Part shown: positions 1 to 6,540 of the stretch, one piece after another
Numbering within the stretch: the first letter of the stretch is position 1
How the letters are laid out: every line of letters begins with the position of its first letter
NCBI GenBank assembly: GCA_937944065.1
Contig: CALDZS010000081.1
Span: forward strand, 1-9,652
From: an uncultured Amylibacter sp.
GTDB lineage: Bacteria > Pseudomonadota > Alphaproteobacteria > Rhodobacterales > Rhodobacteraceae
DNA length: 9,652 bases
Direction of reading: 5' to 3'
Notes under the pieces: model-generated
Seen by the model: the letters and a program-made list of their open reading frames with translations, nothing else
The model's database searches: none
Told to the model about the DNA's origin: nothing
Made by a program: the position numbers and the translations under genes

Positions 1-1
1 C

Positions 2-977
2 TTCCTGTCAGCGCCTTTGAAGTGGTTTCATAGCCAACACCGATAATGTGTGGAAACATGATGGCGATCAGGCCAAGCATTCCACCCGCCACCGCAGGGC
101 GCGCCCAACTGGGAAGGCCCGAATTTTTTTGCACCAAATCGGCCAAATCTTCGGCCCAAAAAATGCCGCGCATGAATAAAACCGACACCAATCCGCACAA
201 CAACCCCAGCAGAATGAATGCGGGTAGATGCAAGTAAAACTCGCCCGAATGTAGTGGCAGTGTGAATTCGGTGTCTGTTCCAAGGGTTAATCGGCCAACA
301 ACGGTGCCCGCGACCGAAGCGATGGTAATTGGTGCAAACGCATGGACCGCGAAATGGCGCAACACGACTTCGAGTGCGAAGATCGCCCCCGCAATCGGTG
401 CATTAAAAGACGCCGATACGGCGGCGGCCACAGCACATCCCAGCAGATCACGTCCTGTGATACCATCGACGTTCAGCCACTTGGATAGTTTTCCAGACAG
501 CACGGCCCCCAATTGCACGGCAGGCCCCTCGCGACCTGTGGATCCCCCTGTCGACAGGGTAACCAACGATGCGAGCGCTGACACCAATCCGACTTTGCCC
601 GACACACGTCCACCATCAATAGCAGCACCTTTGATAACATCAGCGACCGAGTGTATGCGACCTGATGGAATAAACTGTGTGGTTAACCAGCCCACAATCA
701 ACCCGCCCATGATTGGCATCAACAGAATTACATACCAAGGCAGGTTGCGCGCATGCGAGGCCAACGTCTCGCCATCTGCGCCATAAAACGCTTCCTGCAA
801 TTCACTGATGGCCAATCGAAAACCAACGGTTGCGAAACCCGCCGCGATCCCCAGCACCAAGGCAATCAACCAAAACCGTGTTCTTTCGGCAAAATGCATT
901 CGCAAAGCACGCGCTGCACGCAGGCACGCGGCGACCGAGTTATTATAACCGTCTTTGGCGAATTTTCGGTATGACAT
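2..977 (-). CDS. ClC-family chloride channel/transporter, C-terminal part missing (left window edge)
   Basis: Integral membrane protein of the ClC family, which moves chloride (or related anions) across the inner membrane. Reading the minus strand from the ATG at 977 gives 325 uninterrupted residues running off the left edge. Visible hallmarks are the gating-glutamate motif STGGSTGREGPAVQLGA with E150 in GREGP, the helix motif FNAPIAGAIFALE (residues 191-203), and several hydrophobic segments (about 35-57, 80-103, 129-143, 180-203, 252-270). The later GxFxP motif and C-terminal helices lie outside the window. The usual GSGIP filter motif is replaced by a divergent stretch (residues 105-115, SGRIHSVADVI). 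The residue matching proton glutamate E203 of the E. coli exchanger is valine (V204). The chosen start has a weak AGG about 7 bases upstream; M27 is an alternative start. The gene diverges from the oxidase gene. The family call is firm; channel versus antiporter is undecided. Confidence 0.9.
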   Translation of the reverse strand, partial: MSYRKFAKDGYNNSVAACLRAARALRMHFAERTRFWLIALVLGIAAGFATVGFRLAISELQEAFYGADGETLASHARNLPWYVILLMPIMGGLIVGWLTTQFIPSGRIHSVADVIKGAAIDGGRVSGKVGLVSALASLVTLSTGGSTGREGPAVQLGAVLSGKLSKWLNVDGITGRDLLGCAVAAAVSASFNAPIAGAIFALEVVLRHFAVHAFAPITIASVAGTVVGRLTLGTDTEFTLPLHSGEFYLHLPAFILLGLLCGLVSVLFMRGIFWAEDLADLVQKNSGLPSWARPAVAGGMLGLIAIMFPHIIGVGYETTSKALTG

Positions 978-1050
978 GTGTGCCTGATAGTTAAGACTTT
1001 AATTTTCCAACGTATTCATTCTATCGTACCGTAAACGAAAGACCAAACAC
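978..1050. promoter_or_regulatory. Divergent intergenic region between the ClC gene and the FAD oxidase gene
   Basis: These 73 bases must hold the 5' control signals of both divergent genes, unless transcription starts elsewhere. The stretch is AT-rich. TTAAGA (991-996) and TATTCA (1013-1018), 16 bases apart, could be a weak plus-strand promoter, but neither box is a good match. I see no clear operator and no GANTC site. Confidence 0.35.
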
Positions 1051-2427
1051 ATGACCAACATCGCCAAGGCCATCGCAGAAGTCAAAGACCTTCTGGGGGA
1101 TCGCTGCTCAACAGCGCAGTCTGTGCGCGATTTGCATGGCGCGAACGAAGCGCATTATGCAGCTATGCCACCAGATGCCGTGGCTTTTGTGCACACAACG
1201 CAAGAGGTGTCAGATGTGGTCAAAGCCTGCGCGCGGCATGGTTGCCCTATCATACCATGGGGGGTCGGAACCTCGCTTGAAGGTCACGCGCTGGCGGTAA
1301 AAGGTGGCATCACGCTGGCATTCACCCAGATGGACAAAGTAGTCGAGGTATATCAAGAGGATTTACAAGTCACTGTGCAGCCCGGCATCACCCGCGAGGC
1401 GTTGAACGAAGAGTTGCGCGCCACTGGGTTGTTTTTTCCAATTGATCCAGGTGCGAATGCAACTTTGGGCGGGATGACGGCGACACGAGCCTCTGGCACC
1501 ACCGCTGTTCGTTACGGTACGATGAAAGATAACGTCATCGCGCTAGAGGTGGTCTTGGCAGATGGGCGGATCATCCGAACAGGTTCGCGTGCCAAGAAAT
1601 CGTCGGCAGGATATGATCTGACCCGGCTGATGATCGGATCAGAAGGTACGTTGGGCGTGATCACCGAGATTACGTTGGCGCTGCAAGGTCAACCAGAAGC
1701 CATCGCCGCCGCTGTTTGCGACTTTCCAGACGTGGATGCGGCCGTCAACGCAGTCATCACCGCCGTGCAGATGGGCATACCAATGGCGAGGATGGAGCTG
1801 ATCGACGAAGCATCTTTGCGTGCCATTAACGCGCATTCGGGTCTAGAATACCCGATTAAGCCGCATTTATTCATGGAGTTTCACGGATCAGATGGCGCAG
1901 TTGCTGAACAGTCTGAAACCATGAAAGGGATCACTGTCGATCTGGGCGGCGGTGCGTTCGAATGGACAACAAACACCGAGGATCGCAATCGATTATGGGC
2001 TGCGCGACACAATGCGTATTATGCATCCAAGGCCCTGCATCCGAACCAGTTGGGTTTATCGACCGATATCTGTGTGCCCATTTCGCAATTGGCGCGGGCC
2101 ATTTCGGATACCCAAGCAGATTTGGCTGGCGAAGGGGTCGCGGGGTCGATCATCGGGCATGTGGGGGACGGCAATTATCATGTCTTAATGTTCTCTCATC
2201 CTGACAAACCAGACCAGCTGGTACGCAACCAAGCATTGGCGCACCGCATGGCAAAGCGCGCTTTGGCGATGGGCGGCACCGTGACTGGAGAACATGGTGT
2301 TGGCATGGGCAAAATGAAATACATGGCCGAGGAGCATGGCGATGCGTGGAATGTCATGGCTGATATAAAGCGCACACTTGATCCGCAAAATATTATGAAC
2401 CCGGGTAAGATGGTGCAGGTGAATTAG
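1051..2427 (+). CDS. FAD-linked oxidase, probable D-lactate dehydrogenase (cytochrome type)
   Basis: A 458-residue flavoprotein of the DLD/GlcD family, which oxidises a D-2-hydroxy acid, most likely D-lactate to pyruvate, and passes electrons to the respiratory chain. The N-terminal FAD-binding (PCMH-type) domain spans about residues 38-212, with FAD-contact motifs PWGVGTSLEGHA (69-80), PGANATLGGMTATRASGTTA (133-152) and GSEGTLGVIT (196-205). The C-terminal FAD-oxidase domain spans about 215-456. It holds the family's histidine motifs GHVGDGNYH (H370, H377) and GEHGVGMGK (E414, H415), and ends with the typical LDPQNIMNPGK. No Fe-S cysteine cluster is visible, and the length fits single-subunit D-lactate dehydrogenases. 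The purine-rich GAAAG about 9 bases before the ATG is a weak ribosome site. A glycolate or D-2-hydroxyglutarate substrate cannot be excluded. It stands alone on its strand, without a permease or glycolate-oxidase partner nearby. A parS site follows the stop codon. Confidence 0.88.
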   Translation: MTNIAKAIAEVKDLLGDRCSTAQSVRDLHGANEAHYAAMPPDAVAFVHTTQEVSDVVKACARHGCPIIPWGVGTSLEGHALAVKGGITLAFTQMDKVVEVYQEDLQVTVQPGITREALNEELRATGLFFPIDPGANATLGGMTATRASGTTAVRYGTMKDNVIALEVVLADGRIIRTGSRAKKSSAGYDLTRLMIGSEGTLGVITEITLALQGQPEAIAAAVCDFPDVDAAVNAVITAVQMGIPMARMELIDEASLRAINAHSGLEYPIKPHLFMEFHGSDGAVAEQSETMKGITVDLGGGAFEWTTNTEDRNRLWAARHNAYYASKALHPNQLGLSTDICVPISQLARAISDTQADLAGEGVAGSIIGHVGDGNYHVLMFSHPDKPDQLVRNQALAHRMAKRALAMGGTVTGEHGVGMGKMKYMAEEHGDAWNVMADIKRTLDPQNIMNPGKMVQVN

Positions 2428-2441
2428 GGGCGTTTCAGGAA

Positions 2442-2457
2442 TGTTTCACGTGAAACA
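2442..2457. other. parS: parS centromere-like site (ParB binding site)
   Basis: The 16 bases TGTTTCACGTGAAACA form a perfect palindrome identical to the widely conserved bacterial chromosomal parS consensus bound by ParB/Spo0J. It lies between genes, 15 bases downstream of the oxidase stop codon. In known systems ParB loads here, spreads along flanking DNA and drives segregation of the origin region, so this locus is probably in the origin-proximal part of the chromosome. No parA or parB gene is in the window, so this would be a remote parS copy. An exact 16-bp match by chance in 10 kb is very unlikely. Confidence 0.92.
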
Positions 2458-2483
2458 GTCTAACGAAAGGTTAATAGCCTGAG

Positions 2484-2512
2484 TTGAAAATTGATTAAAT
2501 CGAACCTATATG
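2484..2512 (+). promoter_or_regulatory. Candidate sigma-70 promoter for the small membrane protein gene
   Basis: TTGAAA (2484-2489, five of six to consensus) and TATATG (2507-2512, four of six) are separated by 17 bases. The expected transcription start is near 2519, where an in-frame ATG lies, so the message might be leaderless from that ATG. This is a motif match only. Confidence 0.4.
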
Positions 2513-2821
2513 ATGTCTATGTTTAGACCAAATCAAACTCACGCGCGGCTATCTCCCAAGTTATCAAAACTTCCCGCTGAAAAAGATGATCAAAGTATAA
2601 TTCTGGCCATTTCCTTTTTTATTTTGGTCACCATTTCATCTCTGTTTTTAGTATCGCAATCGCTATTTGTGGGACTTTTGTTGGGTTTTGGTGTTGCCGT
2701 TACCTTCTTGGTTTTTAAAATGGGGCTAAGAAAAATTTGGTTGGCAAGAGTAAGAAAGAAACAATTACAAGCGCACCGAAATGGTGGATCGAAAATGAAG
2801 CGCAGAATTTCTGACCGCTAA
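2510..2821 (+). CDS. Small two-helix membrane protein of unknown function
   Basis: An open frame of 103 codons that I do not recognise. The product has a polar N-terminus (1-28), two adjacent hydrophobic segments (about 29-48 and 51-69) joined by a very short turn, and a strongly basic tail (about 74-103, many K and R). By the positive-inside rule, both ends should face the cytoplasm, the pattern of a small inner-membrane hairpin protein. Three in-frame ATGs lie at 2510, 2513 and 2519. No good ribosome site precedes them, and the one at 2519 fits a leaderless start from the promoter just upstream. The region is more AT-rich than its neighbours, which may reflect membrane codon use or transfer. 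It sits between parS and recN and overlaps the recN stop by four bases tail to tail. The frame is supported by its protein-like composition, not by recognised homology. Confidence 0.55.
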   Translation: MMSMFRPNQTHARLSPKLSKLPAEKDDQSIILAISFFILVTISSLFLVSQSLFVGLLLGFGVAVTFLVFKMGLRKIWLARVRKKQLQAHRNGGSKMKRRISDR

Positions 2822-4461
2822 CCGTCAATCAACGCAACCGCTGCCGCGCGGGCCTCTGGCGTAATCGTATCACCTGACAGCATGCGCGCGATTTCGTCAG
2901 TGCGCTCTGGTGCAGATAGCTTTGCCACCGTGGACAGCGTTTGACCTTTGTTAACCGATTTTGACACCTGCCAATGATGCGCACCCCGCGCGGCAACTTG
3001 GGGCGAATGAGTGACGACAAGAACCTGCGACCCATCGGCAATTGCGGCCAAGCGCCGACCAACTGCATCCGCCGTTGCCCCACCGACACCACGGTCAATT
3101 TCATCAAAGATCATCGTCAGGCCTGTTTCATCTTTGGTTAAGCAAACTTTAAGGGCCAGCAAAAAGCGCGACAGCTCTCCACCCGAAGCGATCTTGTCTA
3201 TGGGGCCTGCTGGCGCGCCCGGATTTGTGGCAACCACGAACGAAACGTCATCGCAACCAGTTGCGCCTTTGGTTCCGCTTTCAAAGGCGACTGTGAACAC
3301 CGCGCGTTCCAGTTTTAGGGGTGCCAGTTCCGCACCCATTGCTTTTGACAATGCGGTACCAGCCTTACGGCGCGTTGCAGAAATTTTATCGCTGAGTTTG
3401 GTATAGGTATCCGTGGCCGCGACCAAATCACGTTCCAACGCAGTGATGTTATCGGCACCAGTTTCAATCGCGGCCAACCGCGCCCCAAAATCCAATGCCA
3501 TGGCTGGCAATTCGTCCGGCGTCACTTTGTGTTTACGTGCAAGCGCGCGGATGGCGAACAAACGCTCTTCGCATGCTTCCAGATCCAGCGGATTGAAATC
3601 CAACGCGGTCAGACATTCTTCGACCCCGCGCTGCGCTTCAGCCAGTTCTCCCAACACGCGCGACAATGCCTCTATCGGTGCATCCAACCGCCCTTCGGCT
3701 TGATCGGCTGCTTCTTGTAACCAGCGCGCCGCATCATGAATTTGCCCTTCGGCGGCTTGCGCCCCAATCGCATCGCCCGCTTTGCTGATATCTTCGCGAA
3801 TGCGCGCGCCTGCTTGCATCAAACGGCGCTGCGCATCTAATGATGCGTCTTCACCAACCTCTGGCGCGAGTTCGGACAATTCCAAAGAGGCGTGCGTCAG
3901 ATATTCTGCATCCGCTTGTGCAAGTTCTAGGGCCGCACGTTCGGAATTTAATTGCTTTTGAACACCAGATAAATGCCGCCATGCCGCGCGAATATTGGTC
4001 AGGTCGATCTTTGCAAACGCGTCCAGCAGGTCGCGATGGCCGCGTGGATTTAACAAGCCACGATCGTCATGTTGACCGTGAAGTTCGATCAAGGTTTCAG
4101 ACAAGCGTCGCAACACTTCGCCCGAACAGCGTCGATCGTTGACGTACGCGTTCTTGCGACCATCCGAGGTGTTAGTTCGACGCAGGATTAAATCATCCTC
4201 TACTGGCAGACCCGCATCCTGTAAGACCGCGCGCGCGGGATGATCAGAACCTAATTCGAATACTGCCGTCACTTCGCCCTGATCAGCCCCTGTTCGCACA
4301 AGATCGGCGCGACCACGCCAGCCTAATACAAACCCAAGACTGTCCAACAAAATCGATTTGCCCGCACCTGTTTCCCCTGTCAGAACATTCAGTCCAGAAC
4401 GGAAATCCAGATCGAGTTTATCGATCAACAACATGTCTTTGATGGTTAATCCGCGCAGCAT
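2818..4461 (-). CDS. recN: DNA repair protein RecN (SMC-like ATPase)
   Basis: RecN is a cytosolic SMC-like ATPase that acts at DNA double-strand breaks with RecA, tethering ends and sister chromosomes. The 547 residues show the complete architecture. The N-terminal head has Walker A GETGAGKS (29-36) and LIELHGQHDDRGLL (124-137), equivalent to the RecN Q-loop region. A long Ala/Glu/Leu-rich helical middle (about 150-375) forms the short coiled coil. The C-terminal head has the ABC signature SGGELSR (426-432), Walker B TMIFDEID (449-456) and the H-loop VTHSPQVAA (H485). The length is normal for the family. The ATG at 4461 is preceded by a good ribosome site, AGGGGAC. Only 19 bases separate it from bamD upstream, so the two are probably co-transcribed. 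No SOS box is evident in that gap. The stop codon overlaps that of the convergent small membrane gene. Confidence 0.97.
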   Translation of the reverse strand: MLRGLTIKDMLLIDKLDLDFRSGLNVLTGETGAGKSILLDSLGFVLGWRGRADLVRTGADQGEVTAVFELGSDHPARAVLQDAGLPVEDDLILRRTNTSDGRKNAYVNDRRCSGEVLRRLSETLIELHGQHDDRGLLNPRGHRDLLDAFAKIDLTNIRAAWRHLSGVQKQLNSERAALELAQADAEYLTHASLELSELAPEVGEDASLDAQRRLMQAGARIREDISKAGDAIGAQAAEGQIHDAARWLQEAADQAEGRLDAPIEALSRVLGELAEAQRGVEECLTALDFNPLDLEACEERLFAIRALARKHKVTPDELPAMALDFGARLAAIETGADNITALERDLVAATDTYTKLSDKISATRRKAGTALSKAMGAELAPLKLERAVFTVAFESGTKGATGCDDVSFVVATNPGAPAGPIDKIASGGELSRFLLALKVCLTKDETGLTMIFDEIDRGVGGATADAVGRRLAAIADGSQVLVVTHSPQVAARGAHHWQVSKSVNKGQTLSTVAKLSAPERTDEIARMLSGDTITPEARAAAVALIDG

Positions 4462-4480
4462 GAGTGTCCCCTGCGCTCGG

Positions 4481-5326
4481 TTATAGCCACTGGCCTTTGA
4501 TCACGCGACGATAAACTTCGCCGATCCAACCTGTGTTTAGTCCTTTTGCTTCTAATCCTTTGGATTGTAGCAAATCAAAACTGTCTTGGTACCATTGAGA
4601 ACCCGCAAAATTGTGTCCCAAAATGGCGGCTGCGGTTTGCGCTTGGCTTTCTAGCCCTAACGACAAGTAACACTCGACCAGACGGTGCAATGCTTCTGGT
4701 GTGTGGGACGTTGTTTGGAAATCTTCAACCACGACACGGAAACGATTAATCGCAGCACCAAAATGGTCGCGTTTCAGATAGTAACGACCGATTTCCATTT
4801 CCTTGCCCGCTAAGTGATCCAAAGCCAGGTCAAACTTTAGCAACGCAGAAGATACATATTCGCTGTCTGGATAACGCTCGATTGTTGTGCGTAGGGCCTG
4901 CAGGGCTTGAAACGTCACACCTTGGTCACGGCTGACATTGTCAATTTGGTCATAATAGCTGAGCGCGATTAGATACTGAGCATATGCAGCATCTTCGTCG
5001 GCTGGATAGAAGTCGAGATAGCGTTGCGAGGCACCGCGGCTTTCTTCGTACAACCCTGCTTCGTGATACGAAAAGGCAGACATGATCAGGGCACGTTTGG
5101 CCCATTCGGAATAGGGATAAAGACGCTCTACCTCGGAAAATTGCTTGGCGGCGTCGGCGGGATCACTGTCGGCCAACAAGGCCTCTGCGGTATTGAAAAT
5201 TTGCTCTGGTGGTTGGTCTTCGATGCTGACTGCTTTGTCAGCTTGCTGCGCGCATGCAGACAACAACAATACAGACGCTAAGCCTACAAATGCTATCTTT
5301 CGTGCTTGGGTCAAACTACACACCAT
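4481..5326 (-). CDS. bamD: Outer-membrane assembly lipoprotein BamD
   Basis: BamD (older name ComL) is the essential lipoprotein of the BAM complex, which folds and inserts beta-barrel proteins into the outer membrane from the periplasm. The 281 residues begin with a lipoprotein signal peptide: basic start, hydrophobic core (11-22) and lipobox LSAC with lipidated C25. The rest is tetratricopeptide-like. Family motifs include the pairs of helices around RLYPYSEWAKRA (68-79) and RYPDSEYV (151-158), and KEMEIGRYYLKRDHFGAAIN (175-194), typical of BamD. The length matches the family. The ribosome site before the ATG at 5326 is poor (AAAGA). A 122-bp gap from lpxC with two GANTC sites suggests its own promoter, while recN follows closely and probably shares its message. 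Confidence 0.95.
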   Translation of the reverse strand: MVCSLTQARKIAFVGLASVLLLSACAQQADKAVSIEDQPPEQIFNTAEALLADSDPADAAKQFSEVERLYPYSEWAKRALIMSAFSYHEAGLYEESRGASQRYLDFYPADEDAAYAQYLIALSYYDQIDNVSRDQGVTFQALQALRTTIERYPDSEYVSSALLKFDLALDHLAGKEMEIGRYYLKRDHFGAAINRFRVVVEDFQTTSHTPEALHRLVECYLSLGLESQAQTAAAILGHNFAGSQWYQDSFDLLQSKGLEAKGLNTGWIGEVYRRVIKGQWL

Positions 5327-5342
5327 TCTTTATTCAAAACCA

Positions 5343-5400
5343 GACTCAGCGCAGATGCTAAACCCGAAGCCTATACATTTAACAAACATGTCATGGATTC
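5343..5400. promoter_or_regulatory. bamD upstream region with two GANTC (CcrM) sites
   Basis: The lpxC-bamD gap carries GACTC at 5343-5347 and GATTC at 5396-5400, about 17 and 70 bases upstream of the bamD ATG. GANTC is methylated by CcrM in alphaproteobacteria and read by GcrA. On the minus strand the distal site overlaps TTGAAT, a -35-like box, but no convincing -10 box stands at the right distance. A DnaA-box-like 9-mer (minus strand TTATCCACT, 5402-5410) lies one base from the distal site. The sites are seen; the regulatory role is inferred. Confidence 0.45.
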
Positions 5401-5448
5401 AAGTGGATAATCCATCTTCTAGCCAAGATGTGACCTCCAATTAACGCA

Positions 5449-6363
5449 CTAAAGCGGAAAATCACTGGTTTTTAGGTCTGACCCAGGAAGGTCATGCTCT
5501 AATTTTGCATCACATGTGACCCATTCCCACGCGTCATCCTGCGCTAGCAAAGCGCGCAAAAGTTCATTTGTGGCGCGGTGTCCCGCACGATTACCAGTGT
5601 AGCGGCCCATAATGGGGGCACCAGCAAGGTACAAATCACCCAAAGCGTCCAACATTTTGTGGCGAACACATTCATCAGCGCGACGGAACCCTGCAGGGTT
5701 CAGAATTTTATCACCCTCAACAACAATGGCGTTATCCAAGCTGCCGCCCAAGGCCAAGCCCATAGCGCGCAATGCGTCGACATCACGTTTGCGACCGAAT
5801 GTGCGGCAATCGGATAATTCGCGTACGAATGTTCCGTTTGCCATGTTCAGTGTTTTTTGCTGCTTGCCGATAATCGCATCTTCAAAATCAATCGCAAAAT
5901 CGATTTCTAGGTTATCTGCAGGTGACAAGCGTGCCACCACATCGTCAAACCGAATTTCGATATCGCGCAGTATGCGAATGGCGCGCACGGGCGCATGCTG
6001 GTCAAACAAACCCGCTGTTAGGATTTCGCGCACAAAAACCAACGAGCTGCCATCCATAATAGGAACTTCTGGTCCATCAATGTCGATTTGTGCGTTGTTC
6101 AGACCGGTGCCAGCAAGAGCTGCCATAATATGTTCAACGGTCGAAACTTCTACACCTGCATCGTTACAAATTCGTGTGCACAATTGTGTATCATTCACGG
6201 CCAAATAGTTGGCTGGGATCACATTGTTACGGTCGGTAATGTCAGTGCGTACAAATGTGATGCCCGTATTAACGTCACTTGGGTGGATATGCATGGTCAC
6301 AGGTTTGCCAGAATGCAGACCCGTTCCGACGAAAGAAATCTTTGATTTCATTGTCTTTTGCAT
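5449..6363 (-). CDS. lpxC: UDP-3-O-acyl-N-acetylglucosamine deacetylase LpxC
   Basis: LpxC is the zinc hydrolase that removes the N-acetyl group from UDP-3-O-acyl-GlcNAc, the committed step of lipid A synthesis in the cytoplasm. The 304 residues show the two-domain fold with all key residues. The N-terminal motif is FVGTGLHSG (11-19). Catalytic E77 and zinc ligand H78 lie in STVEHIMAALAG, the other zinc ligands H235 and D239 in RHKMLDALGD, and the catalytic histidine H262 in GNRAGHRATNELLR. The length is normal. The ATG at 6363 is chosen because a strong ribosome site (GAGGTGA, four-base spacer) precedes it; the inner ATG at codon 5 is less well placed. The strong terminator between ftsZ and lpxC implies that lpxC has its own promoter in the 133 bases between hairpin and start, where a GANTC site lies. 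Confidence 0.97.
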   Translation of the reverse strand: MQKTMKSKISFVGTGLHSGKPVTMHIHPSDVNTGITFVRTDITDRNNVIPANYLAVNDTQLCTRICNDAGVEVSTVEHIMAALAGTGLNNAQIDIDGPEVPIMDGSSLVFVREILTAGLFDQHAPVRAIRILRDIEIRFDDVVARLSPADNLEIDFAIDFEDAIIGKQQKTLNMANGTFVRELSDCRTFGRKRDVDALRAMGLALGGSLDNAIVVEGDKILNPAGFRRADECVRHKMLDALGDLYLAGAPIMGRYTGNRAGHRATNELLRALLAQDDAWEWVTCDAKLEHDLPGSDLKTSDFPL

Positions 6364-6386
6364 GTTGTCACCTCAGTACTTAAACG

Positions 6387-6391
6387 GAATC
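6387..6391. promoter_or_regulatory. GANTC (CcrM) site in the lpxC leader/promoter region
   Basis: GAATC lies 23 bases upstream of the lpxC start, between the ftsZ terminator and the lpxC ribosome site. I could not define clear -35/-10 boxes here, so the position relative to the transcription start is unknown. The rest of the gap (6392-6496) holds no other element that I can support. Confidence 0.4.
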
Positions 6392-6496
6392 GTCCGCTTT
6401 TCTCTTGAGTATGAGTTAATATTAGAGGGATGATTGCTCAACTCACGCTTTGTGACCGTTTGTAACAGTTTACGAATAATACCCCACAAAAACGCG

Positions 6497-6522
6497 AAAA
6501 GGCGCGGAAATCCGCGCCTTTT
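6497..6522 (-). terminator. Rho-independent terminator of ftsZ
   Basis: GGCGCGG (6501-6507) and CCGCGCC (6512-6518) form a perfect 7-bp GC stem around a four-base loop, flanked by four A and four T. On the minus strand the stem is followed by TTTT and a further T-rich stretch, starting about 18 bases after the ftsZ stop codon. The symmetry means that it could also stop plus-strand transcription. It separates ftsZ from lpxC. Confidence 0.88.
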
Positions 6523-6540
6523 ACTAATAATATTGGTCTT

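Noticed and set aside
262..786. Plus-strand frame of 174 codons
   Set aside because: It lies wholly opposite the ClC gene, whose translation carries clear family motifs; the plus frame is Pro/Thr/Ser/Ala-rich, low-complexity sequence typical of an antisense shadow.
991..1002. TTAAGACTTTAA as a CtrA site
   Set aside because: The two TTAA halves are 4 bases apart instead of the 7 that CtrA requires.
5413..5430. CATCTT/AAGATG hairpin after lpxC as a terminator
   Set aside because: The stem is only six AT-rich pairs with no T-run on the minus strand, so it is not a credible terminator.
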